Counted from the stretch's first letter, positions 44,101 through 55,683 are shown. The stretch is 64,000 bases of DNA from Brachionus koreanus (GCA_016987375.1 PJRA01000198.1:999750-1063749); one strand, 5' to 3'. Numbers and translations are program-made. Notes: generated by a model from the letters alone, not told the origin.

Positions 44101-47100
44101 TCTGCTTGTAGCATATTTGAAATTCATTGCTCAAACAGCTAATGAATATTCAAATGGATCACATGATCCTGTTCCCAGTGCACTTCTACTTATTTTGTCT
44201 CGTCTGTGTCTGGAATTCGAGTCAGTTGCAATTGACTATCTGGTAATTTAAAATCTTTAAAATTGAAAAACAAAAAATTAGTGTTCACAAGTTTTTTTTG
44301 AAATTAAAAAAAAAAATTTTTTTTAAACTTGTCGAAAAATTTCTAAAGGGAAAATACAAAAAAAATTTGAGTGAAAATTGAATCATTCGATTATTTGAGA
44401 ATCATAAAAAATTTACCTCAATTTTACAATTTTATAATTTAGGTTTATTTTGATAGCTAATTTTGACGGACAACAAGAGAAAAATTTAAAATTGAGAAAA
44501 AAAAATTAGAAAAAAAAGTTTTAAATTAAACAAATTTTTAAATTTTTTTCAATTTTGATTTTTTTCCTGTTCTCTTTTTATTCAAAAAAGAAATATCTTT
44601 TTATTAGAAAAAAAATTTACACTTTAATTATTGTTATTACGGGCAAAATGAAAATAATTTTACATTTTTACATTTTCATATTTTTAGATTTTTTGTGCAA
44701 TTTTTCAGAAAATTAAAGAAACATTCTCAAATTATTTATTAAACTAAATAAAATTAAAAATTTTCTTAAATATTGAACAAAAAATGTAAAAATATAAAAT
44801 TATTGATGAATTGTTTTATCTACTTTTTAATTAATTTAGCTGCGAACACATTAAATCAGCTACAAAAAATTTATTACAATTCAGAAGCATATTTTTACAA
44901 TTTATGTTGCTATTTATTTCAATTCAAATTAGCTACCCAGTCAAGCTAAAAACGATGATTTCATGGATGTTTCATGTATGAATCATCATATTTTTTATAC
45001 AAGAAAAATGTTTTTCGATTAAAACCAAAAATTTTCATTTTATTCTTAAAGAACATTTAGGATTGACCCAATCATCAAAATTTTTAATCTTTGTTTCATC
45101 CTTGACTCATCTTATCAATTGTTAATGAGTTTTTTTGGATTAGAGCCAAGAAAACGTTCATTCACAGAATAAATTGATCGTTATATATTATTGGTTAGTG
45201 CTAAATAGATGTAAGGATTTTGACTTTCCTTTTTTCCAATTAACAGACCATCCCATCTATTCTTGTTATTTCTTATTATTATAATTTGATCATGAGAAAA
45301 TTTAATTTTTCAAACAGTAATTATCAGAATCAAGACTTAGTTATCACAAAAAATTGTTTATAATCATAAAGAGGTAGTCTTTCTGAAAAGATTTTGAAAA
45401 CCAATAATTGTCTATTTTAATTTTAATTTTAATATTTTCCTTTTTTTTTATAGATACCTTTAAAAACTCGATTACTGTATTCATCAAAGGAAAAAAATCG
45501 TAAAAACAGAAATAATGAGAAAAAATAATAATAAGACTATAAAATCAGCCAGAAAATTCATACCTCTAGCCAAAATGCATAATATACTTAATACTTGGAA
45601 AAATTAAATAACACATTAAGTCCGAAATTTATAAATTTTTACTATTTGGTAATAGGTAATTTAATTGGGAGTAATGTACTTTGATTTAAGATCTACTCAA
45701 GCTGCTACTAGTCTAGTTATAGGACTATTAAGTAATTCTAAAATAAATAACTTAAAGAATAAAAAATTAAAAAGTCCTTCTAGTGAGAAAACATGTATTG
45801 ATGTTCGTTTCAAATCAAACATGTTGATAAATTCTGAATTAGAGTTAGAAAATTTTAAAAAATCTCTTGGTTTTAAATTTTTTATTAATTATAATTCCTA
45901 AAATTGCTTGAAAAATAAAAAAATATATTATTTAATAATGAAATAAATTTCGATGTAATTAAGAAAGTTTTCATCAATTATTTTCGATGAAATATACTAA
46001 TTTTCATCGTCGAAATTAGATGAAATTGTTCCTAACTCATTAATGATTCATCTATCAATTTTCATCGATTTATCATCGTTTTTTTTGTGACTGGGTACAA
46101 ATATTATTAAATAAGCTATTAATAAAAATACAATCAGATAACTAAATATTTTAAGTACTCTATATCTCTCTTTTTCATTATACCTAATTTTAACTTTCTT
46201 TATTTCTATTTTTTTAATCTGAAGGAACATTAAATAATTAAAAATATAAATACTGGCCATTATTTAAAACAGTTCAATTTAAAACTAATATAATAATAAT
46301 ATGATCTGCTATATCAACTTACGAAATTAACCATTTCATCTTTTAATGATAAAAATAGAGTTTAAGATTTAATTTTCAGATAGGCAAAGTTAACTTTTTA
46401 AAAGTCAAAAGCAAGTGGCAACTTGAAGTTTATGATCAAATTAAAATGATCATGCTGAAAAGATATAATTGAAAAAAGGTTTTAAAATATTTTTGAGTAA
46501 AAAAATTATTGCAGAAGCATATTCTTAAAATAAACATTCAATGTTAATCTTAATTTTTTAAGGTGTGCAAATTTCTGCAAATGATTTCTGAAAGCAGAAT
46601 TATGCAAAATAGTTGCTTTTGGTTTAAAATGTTATGCTACTCATGAAAACATTTCTTTGCATTAAATTTTTAATTTAAAAAACTTCTTAAAAACTTGTAT
46701 AACAAATAATAATTGAGCATGATCAATATGCCAAGCAAATTCTGTAAATGCAACATGGTGCAGCATTCAAAGTTGCATTATTATCAGCAATCTAGTAAAA
46801 TTCTGCAAATTTAGCATATTTTAAATTTATACAAATTAGCAGACTTTGACATTTGGTGCAACTAAGTATGTTCCAGTTTGTTACAGAACTAATTAAAAGC
46901 CATCAGAAAAAAAGTTATTAGCTTTTTTAGCATTAATTTTTGTTCTATTTTTTTATTTTGTACCATTTGCCTATTTTTTTTTTTTAAATATTTTTATATT
47001 TCACATCTTTACATTTATCTTTGTCTGTCAGATATTTCTAAGGAGAAAAATTAAAACTAATTTATATGAGACAATATGATGTGACATGCTAATTTTTGGC

Positions 47101-48085
47101 AATGAATTTAAATTTAATAATTCATTGAAAATTAAAAAATTGTTTTGTTAAATAATTTTCAATTCAAAAATGTGAACAATAAAACTAGTCCCATTCAAAT
47201 AAGCTAATTATTAATTGGCTTTAATTTTTTAGTTAACGCTTGCTGACGAACAATTTTTTATAAACAATAAAAGTGGTATTACAAATAAAAAAGAACTTGG
47301 TGACTTATTCAGAGATTCAGCTAAAGTAAAATATTTAAAAAAAACTTTATTTTTCATACTTTTTATTAATCAATTTTATAACAAAAAGCTGTTGATAAAT
47401 TACTATGTTAAAGTGAGAGGCATAAACATATCCCAAATGATAAGAAAAAGTGTTGAAACACGTGACTGGCTGAATACAATCGAACCGAGAAATGTAAGAG
47501 CGGTAATGAAGCGCATAGTTGAGGATTTGACTAGTATTGACTTGCAAGTAGGCGAGCTTTTTGAAGCTGGTATAAGAAAAGAAAAAGGCAGCGACTCAAG
47601 TCGTAATACGTTTATGACTCGGCAAACACAGCGCAGTGCAGCTTGGAATTTGGGCGCCAATTCTGGTGTTGATAGCAAATTAATGAGCAACATTCAGAAA
47701 CTGTTTGCTGAAAAGATCGAAATATTCAGCCAGGTTGATTTCAATAAAATGTCCATTTTAACAGGAATTGTTAAAATAACTTTGAAAACTTTTCTCGAAT
47801 GCATTAGACTTAAAACATTTAGCAAGTATGGTCTGCAGCAAATTCAAGTCGATTGTCACTATCTTCAAATGTATTTGTGGAGATTTGTAAATGATGAAAA
47901 GTAAACTTTTTTTATTTTTCCTATTTAAAAAAAAAAACAAATATTAATTTTTTAATTTAAATTTAAAAAAAAATAGTTTAGTGTTTGTTTTATTAGAAGA
48001 AATATTGAATAGTTCGATTAACAGATGCACTGATGTTCAACTAATGGAATCTAGAGTTGTCGAACTAATTTGCGAAGCTGTCTAA
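41186..48085 (+). CDS. VPS51: Vacuolar protein sorting-associated protein 51
   Basis: Eight exons: 41186-41386, 41436-42241, 43497-43599, 43650-43830, 43884-44242, 47233-47325, 47389-47900, 47977-48085, giving 787 aa (human 782). The N-terminal DPYDINSSSFEPDLFLKKL is the Vps51 signature. It is followed by LDSEMQTLVSENYNKFISAT and coiled-coil FKKMEDEMENL. Later come PNDILESVDLL, SFSAKVYFNEPFCKTYVRE, LLILSRLCLEFE, YYVKVRGINISQMIRKSVET, RNVRAVMKRIVEDLTSIDLQ, SNIQKLFAEKIEIF and GLQQIQVDCHYLQMYLWRF. VPS51 is the shared subunit of the GARP and EARP tethers for endosome-to-Golgi and recycling traffic. The 3-kb intron 5 carries a DNA transposon and repeats; intron 2 contains a 29-N gap. Confidence 0.95.
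42629..42657. other. Assembly gap (29 N) in VPS51 intron 2
   Basis: Short run of N in non-coding intron sequence; no effect on the predicted protein. Confidence 0.99.
44641..44810. repeat. Relative of the GGCAAAATG element in VPS51 intron 5
   Basis: Begins GGGCAAAATGAAAATAATTT and has a weak complementary arm ending TGTAAAAATATAAAATTATT. It shares the start and the central TTTTTTGTGCAAT with 11110-11206. The right terminus has decayed. Confidence 0.45.
44934..46097. mobile_element. TIR DNA transposon in VPS51 intron 5
   Basis: The left end TACCCAGTCA...AAAACGATGAT (44934 on) and the right end ATCATCGTTTTTTTTGTGACTGGGTA (to 46097) are inverted repeats about 1.16 kb apart, bounded by TA. The right half contains several TTTTCATCG-type subterminal repeats. 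A short unrecognised open frame (45665-45901) lies inside and may be decayed element coding. TA boundaries are compatible with a Tc1/mariner-like element, but no transposase motif is visible. Confidence 0.6.
46430..46971. repeat. Interspersed repeat, copy 3 of 3
   Basis: Related to 31480-32022 and 26900-27088 through the shared blocks TATGATCAAATTAAAATGAT, ACATTCAATGTTAA, TGCAACATGGTGCAGCATTC, ACAGAACTAATTAAAAGCC and GCATTAATTTTTGTTCTATT. Ends TTTTGTACCATTTGCC. Non-coding. Confidence 0.55.
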
Positions 48086-48238
48086 TTTATTAAAGAGTTA
48101 ATTTTTTCTAATTGTTTAAATAAAATTTTTGTTGAAATTTCTAAATTTTTTTCTACTCATTAAATTTATCTCCCATAACGAGGAGTCAAGGTGAAAAAAA
48201 ATTTTTTTTGAAAAAGTTTTAATTTTTTCTCCAAAGAA

Positions 48239-48865
48239 ATGAATCGGCTTTTTTTATTCATGAATAAAAGTTTTCATCAAACTTTACATGTAAATTTGCG
48301 CCGATTGAGAACTTCGGTTTTTAAAAATCAAGAAAATTTAATAAACAAAACTAGAAACACAGCTCCAAAACCAAATAGTTTGTACAAAAATGAGTTTGAA
48401 TGCATACTTCAGTTTCGCTACATAAAGCATTTAAGACTAGCTAGCAGACTCAAATTGTATCAAACAGGATTTTCGTTTTTATTTGCTTTAGGAAGCATAA
48501 TTGCATTTGAAATGGACTTTACTCAAAATACAAACGCGTTGATATCAGCAAATTTATGCATGGTTTTTGCTCTAATAATGCTTCTCATAATCTCAAAGCA
48601 AATAATTAGAATTGTTGGTCGGCTTTATTTGAGTAAAGATGGCAAAAAGGTTTTGATATCTCATTTGAACTTTTTGGGAAAGAGACGAGACATTATTGTA
48701 AAAGTAGAAGACATTCAGGGTCTTAATTCTGTGAGTGAATTAAAGGAAACTTTTTTCAAACTTAAAATGAACAATATGGATGGATTTATGTACATGATTT
48801 TACCTTACTGTCAAGTTTTAAATAAAGAAGCTTTTTTAAAAATTTTAAAGGCATCAAATTATTAG
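48239..48865 (+). CDS. TMEM186: Transmembrane protein 186
   Basis: Single exon, 208 aa. A basic N-terminus without acidic residues for about 25 positions could act as a mitochondrial presequence. Two membrane segments follow: LYQTGFSFLFALGSIIAF and ISANLCMVFALIMLLIIS. Downstream, RIVGRLYLSKDGKKVLISHL and NFLGKRRDIIVKVEDI match the TMEM186 core (IYLSESG..V...HLTFWGKRQD). TMEM186 sits in the mitochondrial inner membrane and joins the MCIA complex that builds respiratory complex I (ND3 module). It starts 153 bp after VPS51 on the same strand. Identification is from motif order, with low overall identity. Confidence 0.8.
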   Translation: MNRLFLFMNKSFHQTLHVNLRRLRTSVFKNQENLINKTRNTAPKPNSLYKNEFECILQFRYIKHLRLASRLKLYQTGFSFLFALGSIIAFEMDFTQNTNALISANLCMVFALIMLLIISKQIIRIVGRLYLSKDGKKVLISHLNFLGKRRDIIVKVEDIQGLNSVSELKETFFKLKMNNMDGFMYMILPYCQVLNKEAFLKILKASNY

Positions 48866-50070
48866 AATTTTTTTTCTTTTTAAGTCTAAGAAATAAATTT
48901 TTATTTTAAAAACTTAAATAATTGACCAAATATTTGCATTACTTTAATTTTTTCAAATTTTCAAAACCCGCCTCAGTTTGTGGGCTTATTTTTTAGTAAG
49001 TCTGTCTTTACTTTTACTTCAAAACCCAAAATAATGGCCGTATGTAGACTCAGATTCAAAATTTCTGTTACTCTATATGTGAAATTTTTCTAAGAAAATC
49101 TTGTTTTTTTTTTTAAATGCTTGCTGCATGTCTACCAAAGACTTTGAATTTTTACAAGATTAATTTTGTAAACTTTTGGGCTAAGTTTACTTATTTAATT
49201 TTCTAGATAAGATGTCTCTTAGTTAGGAATTGAGATAAACGACTATTCTTGCTTACAAACTTAATAAAATATGGGTCAGACCGCAAAACAAAGCAAAACT
49301 ATAGCTAAAAAACTAATAACAAAACTTAACTGAAAAAAATAACTACTGAAAACTAAAAAACTATACTTTTTAAATTTAGTTGCAAAAAAATTCATTAATA
49401 AAAGGAACTAACAACACAAAAGGAGGAAAATTTGTAAAGATGATCTACTTAGAACAAGCTTTCGCAATCAGTGCAAATTTTTTTCCTGGAGAAAGTCAAG
49501 CAATACAGTGGAGCTTTAAAAGTGATTAGGTTTATGAAATTTTCACAATATGGTCTTATTAAAATTAAAATCAACAATTTTCATAAAAAAAACATTTACT
49601 ATTTCAATATTAATCAACAGGCTAGTGCCTATGCCTAAAAGACTGAATAACACTTCATTTTTTACATTCATTTAAAAATATATAAAATTATAAAAACTAA
49701 AAAAAATATTAAGTTAATATTGTTCCTTTTTAATTACATTTGTAAGAGAAAGTTAGCATCCTTTCAAAATTTCTTTGTTGAAAAAAATAAAGACCATACT
49801 TTTCTATAACATTATTTATTTCATTAAAGCTTTTCATTTTAAGATTTCTATTTAAAAGTTTTATTATAGAAAAATAATAAGTGAAAAAAAGCGTAAAAGC
49901 TTAAGCAATAGTAAAAATAAAAAAGGATAAAGGTTTTGTTTAAAAATCAACTACATCAAAAAAATTCTAAAATAAAAAATAGATAAAGTTAAAAAAAATT
50001 TATTTATAAAAAACCATTTCTTCCTAAGTAATAATTTGAATAATCTTTTTTCTAATTATTTTATAAAATT
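48866..50070. other. Intergenic, nothing recognised
   Basis: 1.2 kb between the converging TMEM186 and HIT-like genes. A/T-rich with no coding frame and no repeat shared with the rest of the window that I noticed. Confidence 0.5.
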
Positions 50071-52481
50071 TTATTTTAAGTATAAAAGTCTTTTTTGTAT
50101 AAATTGACTCATTTTTATACAAGTATCAAATTGATCCAAATTGGCATTAAATGTCTTAAAAAAAAAAGTGAATAAAAATTATTTTTTCTTCTAATTTAAT
50201 AAATTTAAAGCTTACACTCAATAATTCCAAAGTACTTGCATCTGATCTCAAAGAAGAAATGTCTCCTCTTGGAACAACTTTAATATAAACAGGAATGCGT
50301 CCATTTTTTGAGTCGTCCATGAAAGGAAAATAAAGGGACAACGAAAATGGATATATTTCCAAATCATGAAAATAAGCTTGAAAATTAATTCATAAATATT
50401 TAAATTTAAAGATTAATTTTTACTTTGAAGCACAGCATAAAGTAATTCAATGACATCTTCGCCAAAATTTTGACTCAATATTGTCACATCATAGTCTTTT
50501 TTAGGTGTCAGTGAAAAAACAACTACTGAATTTTTATGTACCAGTGTCAAATTTAGCATGTCATGAAGTAGTGTAAAATCATTAAAATAATTTCGTTTTG
50601 TTTCTCTATAATACAGTTCAGCTCCTTTTCTAATAGTCTCGAACATTCCATAATAGCGCTTTGAATTTATTGTTCCATGTACTTAGAAAAAAGAATTTAT
50701 TCGAACCTATCTAACATATATAAATTTTATTTTTCTTTTTAACAAAGCAATTAAAAAAAATACTAAAAATTAAATATTCTTTAAAAATAAATGTTTTTTA
50801 ATATTAGGCAATGTGAAATTTCATACAAAATTTTCAATACAAAAATTAAAAAATTCTATAACTTTTGTTTTAAAGGCCAGAATTTGTTCTGCTGTTGAAA
50901 CAAAGTGAAGCAACTGTTGTTTCACCTACTGGGAAAGTCTGCTAAATCTCTGCAAAATTTCACTCAATATAATAATATTGAAAATAAATCGCAATCAATT
51001 TGCAGAGATTTAGCAGACTTTCCCAGTAGGTGAAACAACAGTTGCTTCACTTTGTTTCAACAGCAGAACAAATTCTGGCCTTTAAAACAAAAGTTATAGA
51101 ATTTTTTAATTTTTGTATTGAAAATTTTGTATGAAATTTCACATTGCCTTAATATTATATTAAAAAGAAAATTGATTTTGATTTGGTTGTATTTAAAATA
51201 AAATTTAAATTACAATGTGGATGAACCTGAGAAGCGCCTGCTTTGTACAAAAAGTCCCATAGCACAACCGGATAGTTTAGATTATTATCTTTATAGTGCA
51301 ATTGATTAAACCATTTTTCAGGAAGACTCAACAAATCTTTGAATTCTAAATAATTTAATTTTAGAAGATCATGTTTCCTCGGCAAAAAAAGCTCATGATT
51401 TTCATCAAACGGAAACAAATTGGCAGCCGAATAAGAATTACCGGTTTTCATTCTACTAGAACCACTAAAGGCTGTATAGCTTAAAAAAATATAACTAAAT
51501 AATTTTTTTTATTTTAATAATAGCTAACTCTTCATTGCAGAAATCACAATTGGATTCAGTTTCACTAATTGTTTTTTCATAACTAAAAAAATAAAAAATA
51601 TAGTGTTTTAAAATGAAGGTAGTGTGGCCGAGTGGTCTAAGGCGCTGGTTTAAGGCACCAGTCGTAACAGGCGTGGGTTCGAATCCCACCACTGCCAAAT
51701 TTTTTTAATTTCAAAATAAAACTAACAATTTCGCAGGTGGTATATCTGGCTTTGAAATTGGTCTCTTTGGTCTAAGACTATTAAAAACATTTTCTTCATT
51801 TGTATATTTATTATAAATATTTACCAATTCCTTTAGATTTTTTTTTAGCTTTTTAATCGAAAAATTAATATTTAAATATTGTACTTGGTTATAGACCGAA
51901 TTTAATAGTTCTTCATCATTGTTAAGCATTTTTTTCACTTTTTGCATAAATTTATCATTTAAACTAAGATGATTGTGTTTAAATTGAAAAAGATAAATTT
52001 GCGTTAATATTTTATAAAATTGGGAACATTCTGCTTGATTGCTAAATGACCAAATGTTTAATATTTTATCTAATTTTTCGATAGACATTTTGTTATTGTC
52101 AAATTGTTTCAAACAATGCTCTTTAATGAGCATTTTGTTACTACGAAGCAAATTCATAGTGCTAGAATCAATAAAATTCAAATAATCTGGCCAGGCAGAA
52201 TACCCCTTTGGATCAGATTTGTATTCAAATTGAGGCAGTACACCGACAATTAGATTATCATCCTCACTTTTTTTAAGCATAAATAAAAACATCGTATAAA
52301 TAACCATAAAAAACATGCAGACAAGTATAATTAATTTTGATAGTGGCATTGTCTTCAAAAATTTAAATGGCTTACTCATTTTAAAATTGTCAAGCTTTTT
52401 ATCCAATATAGGTGATGAATTGTTCATTAATGCTATGCTAAATATCTTTAAAATAATTAAAATATTAACTAGTATTTTCAA
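50071..52481 (-). CDS. Membrane-anchored HIT/GalT-superfamily-like protein
   Basis: Six minus-strand exons: 52481-51727, 51582-51529, 51479-51214, 50681-50424, 50376-50216, 50154-50071, giving 525 aa. A hydrophobic segment near residue 45-70 (LSKLIILVCMFFMVIYTMFL) suggests a single-pass type II protein; an earlier hydrophobic stretch (residues 1-19) depends on the start chosen. The C-terminal half contains SAANLFPFDENHELFLPRKH, LYKAGASQVHPHLHG, RYYGMFETIRKGAELYY, NYFNDFTLLHD and SLRSDASTLELLS. The Gly-Ala-Ser-Gln-x-His-Pro-His pattern resembles the histidine motif of galactose-1-phosphate uridylyltransferase and HIT proteins. I recognise this only as an uncharacterised family; substrate unknown. 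A tRNA-Leu lies in intron 1 and a palindromic element in intron 3. Confidence 0.65.
50807..51148. mobile_element. Complete palindromic element, GGCAATGTGAAATTTCATAC ends
   Basis: 342 bp consisting almost entirely of two near-perfect inverted arms, centred near 50975 (ATTGAAAATAAATC region). It is flanked on both sides by TTAATATTA (50798-50806 and 51149-51157), an exact 9-bp target duplication. No open frame. A 9-bp duplication with long inverted repeats is typical of foldback MULE-derived MITEs. Half copies occur at 3801-4005 and 6785-6979. It lies in intron 3 of the HIT-like gene. Confidence 0.8.
51618..51697 (+). tRNA. tRNA-Leu (anticodon AAG)
   Basis: Class II tRNA. The acceptor stem GGTAGTG / CACTGCC pairs with one G-T wobble. 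Box A is TGGCCGAGTGG. The anticodon stem CTGGT / ACCAG encloses a 7-base loop TTAAGGC with anticodon AAG, reading CUU leucine codons. A variable arm follows, then the T arm GTGGG TTCGAAT CCCAC with a full box B, then discriminator A. No intron. A run of seven T at 51701-51707 is a good Pol III terminator. It lies in intron 1 of the minus-strand HIT-like gene, in antisense orientation. Confidence 0.96.
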
Positions 52482-53539
52482 TAAATTTATTTATTTCTTT
52501 TTTAAACATTTAACTTTTTTATATTACTATTATTTTTTTAAATTTTTGAGATCTAGAAAAAAAGATTTTTTCTATTAAATATCTTGGTAAGAACAATTGG
52601 TAAATTTTTGACACGCGTTTTTAACCAAAAAATAAAAAAAAATATTATTATTTCAATTAAATCGAAAACAATTTCAATTATTTATCTTTTAAATTTAATT
52701 TGTGGCATAAATCTAAAAATTATTAAAGAAAAAATGTGCAAAATTTGCAAAAAGTAAAATAATCTTAACATTAGACTAAAGTTCTTGATATTTAAACTAG
52801 GTAAAATAATAATACTTTTATTAATTAAATTAAGTTTTTCAATCGATACTTTTTAAAAACAAAATTAATTGTGATTTTAGATTTTTAAATTAAAACAATT
52901 GCGAATTATTTAAGACTTAGTAATTTTTGTAATTAAAACAAGCTACCTAGGAAGCTTGATTTAAATTTAGATATTTATTTTATATTTTTGTATTTTTATT
53001 TCAAGTTAAATTAACAGACTAGTGCTTTTTTCAAAGAAGACGTATTAACTTTTTGGTCCAGAGAACCCTACAAATCATTGACACATCGATCAAAATTTTT
53101 TTTTAAAATATATTTCCTAATGAGATTAAAATGTTATGTATGATATAAACTTAAAAATAAATTCGAAAAGAAATTTCACAAAATCTGATTTTATCTCAAT
53201 AAGCAAAATTTAGGCCTTATAGAGCTTTACTGGTAGTGTTAATAAATTTTTATATAAAAAAAGTATGTGGTATAATTAACGAATGATATGATGAGATGGT
53301 GCTTAATTCATGCTCCAAAGCTGTTTTTGAAAACTTTTGAAATTTACTTTTTTTTATTTAAAATCTTCGATGATAAATATTTTCGTTAAAAATTTCCCCA
53401 AAAATTAAAAAAGGTACAGTTAGATTACAAAAGCTTCCTAAAATTGATCTAACAATTACATTGTCAGTGCCGCGGTCGAACAAGTAAATTCCAGCTGGAC
53501 ACTGTGCGACCCTCAATTTAGCTTTATTATATCTATAAT
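52482..53539. other. Intergenic, nothing recognised
   Basis: Upstream of the HIT-like gene, down to the LINE remains. A/T-rich, without coding signal or a repeat that I can define. Confidence 0.5.
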
Positions 53540-53870
53540 AAATCTTATTTCTATTATTTATTTATTTTATTTTTTTTATTATTATTATTTGTTTTCTGTA
53601 CCGAGCTAATGCTCCTTCAGATAAAAAAAATAAAATAAAAAATAAAGTAAATTTAAAATAAAAAAATAAAATTTAGTAAATAAAAAGAAATTAAAGAAAT
53701 AAGAAAAAAATTAAATAGAGAGTCACAGGATACATGTGTCTAAATAACTGATGACTGAAGAAAAAAAGGAGGAAATAGTAAGGCATATATTGATTCTAAA
53801 CCTGCTTTGTATTCCTCCACCAGTCTGACAAACAATGGATTAAACTGACTCAAACCTGCTCCAACATATA
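53540..53870 (-). mobile_element. LINE 3' UTR fragment
   Basis: In minus orientation it reads CAGACTGGTGGAGGAATACA ... CTGAAGGAGCATTAGCTCGG and ends in an ATAATAATAA/AAATAA tail. It matches the copies at 13890-14190 and 27140-27340. It abuts, but seems distinct from, the LINE at 53893-55260, which has its own tail. Confidence 0.6.
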
Positions 53871-53892
53871 TATATTTTTGTATAAAAATTTT

Positions 53893-55260
53893 AAATTAAA
53901 TTTAATAATAATAATAATAATGATAAGCTATGATCTGCATAGCACATGGAATGAGGGTTTAGCCTCATCATAATAGCCTTTTTAAATCTGTTTTATCAAT
54001 TTTGCTTTTAAAATCATTTAAAGTTTTAGCATTAATATTTTCATTGTCCAAACCATTCCAAACATTTACCACCCTGTTGCTAAAGAAGTTGAACCGAGCT
54101 TCGCAATTTTTAACCAATTTTTTTTCAATCGCTAAGTCATGCCATCTTAGATCTTAGAGCAGGTCTTAGAGTGCCACTTGAATTGTTCTTGAAAACCAAT
54201 GGAACATGCCAGTTCACTTTGTCAAGCCCTTTGACAATTTTAAACATCTCAATTAGATCTCCTCTTACCCGTCTTGTTTCTAAGCTTGCTAGATTTAACG
54301 CATCAAGTCTGCTTTCATAGTCCAAGTGACGTAATTCTGGGACTAGTTTAGTGACCCTTCTCTGAACAGATTCAAGCGTTGAAATATCCCTCTTTAGGTT
54401 GGGACACCAAGCTTGAACGCCGTACTCTAAATGCGGTCTGACAAAGGCTTTGTAGAGCCTGCAAACCGTTTCTTTGTTATGAAATTTGATCGTTCGTCGA
54501 ACAGCACCCAATACCGCATTTGCCTTTCTTGCTGCTTCATTCGTTTGTAATGACCACTTCAAGTCCTTAGTGATATTGACACCGATTTCCATAGATTCTT
54601 AAGTTTAGATCACCCTTTTTCTTGTTTTTTTTTTTGATAAGGCCATCGAACAAGACTTTTCAACTGATATTTTCATTTTTTACTTGCGAAGCCACTCTTC
54701 TAGTTCATTCAAGAATTTATTGATTTTATTTTCTAAATTACTCTTTTTTTAAAAATAAAATTGTTGACAAGGTCGTCTGGAAAAAGGAGGGAGTATTCAT
54801 TGTTTGTTTTGTTTTTTCTAGGGATATCGTTAATAAAAATACTGAATAATAATTGACTAATAACCGAGCCTTGAGGTACACCTGCTGTTATTGAAAACTC
54901 CTCAGTAATATAACCATTTACGTTTACTTTAAATTTTCCTGAGTCAAAAAAAGACTTTATCCAGTGAATAAAGTAGTGTGGGAGGTTCATTTTTATTAGC
55001 TTGGATATTAATCCGTCATGTCAGACCCTATCAAAAGCCTTGGAAATGTCAAAAAACAAAGCGTTCACTTTTTTCTTTCTATTAAAAGATTCAACAATTT
55101 TTTTGATAAGAAAGAAAAGATTGTAAGCAGTTCGTCTGTGTTTCCTAAATACTGACTGTTCTTGAACAAGTAAAGACTTTTGCTCTAAAAATCTTTATAC
55201 TCTATGATAGATTATGCGCTCAAGCACCTTTCCAAGACAGCTATTACGGTATTTCATCAA
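53893..55260 (-). pseudogene. 5'-truncated, decayed LINE (non-LTR retrotransposon)
   Basis: Minus-strand reading in order: FFDISKAFDRV followed by a stop in place of Trp (about 55040), MNLPHYFIHWIKSFF, TAGVPQGSVISQLLFSIFIN, a degenerate catalytic box FPDD (for YADD), ITKDLKWSLQTNEAARKANA, RPHLEYGVQAWCPNLKRDI, RHLDYESRLDAL, TRRVRGDLIEMFKIV, and after a frameshift FNFFSNRVVNVWN and LNDFKSKID. This is the fingers-to-C-terminus portion of a CR1/Jockey-type reverse transcriptase. It ends in a TTA/TAA microsatellite (53892-53912). The endonuclease part is absent; dead copy. Confidence 0.85.
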
Positions 55261-55683
55261 ATTAAAGAAATTTTGATCATCAAAATTTTTTTTAATCGAA
55301 GATATTTTAGTCTAAAAAAGTAGTTCAAATAAATTCGGAAAAAATAAATAAATCAAAGGAAATTGACTCAAATATTAGCAAGTTTCTTCTATTTAAGCTT
55401 TCATTTTTAATTAAATACTGATCATATATGTATATAAATATATATATATATATTATACTGGTAAATTTGACTGATAAAAATATTTGAAATACTGATTATT
55501 TAAATTCAAGTCTCAAATTTTAGCTTTTTTGATTAATGGTTTCAACTCTCATTAGTTAAATAATTTAGAAGTTTTAACTTAATTTTATATTTGATTAAAA
55601 ACGGTTTTTAAATTTAAAAAAATGAATAAATCAATAAAAATTTATTTTTTAATCTTCAAATTGTTCATTTCAAAATTTGTACT
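55261..55683. other. Intergenic with (TA)n microsatellite
   Basis: Non-coding. A TA-rich simple repeat lies at about 55425-55457. Otherwise only A/T-rich sequence before the DNase gene 3' end. Confidence 0.5.

Noticed and set aside
45665..45901. 78-aa plus-strand frame in the VPS51 intron
   Set aside because: Not recognised as any gene; it lies inside the TIR transposon and is treated as part of it.
51495..51698. Open frame reading MAVVGFEPTPVTTGALNQRL on the minus strand
   Set aside because: The N-terminal part is the antisense translation of the tRNA-Leu gene, a well-known annotation artefact. Only the segment encoded by 51582-51529 is kept, as exon 2 of the HIT-like gene.
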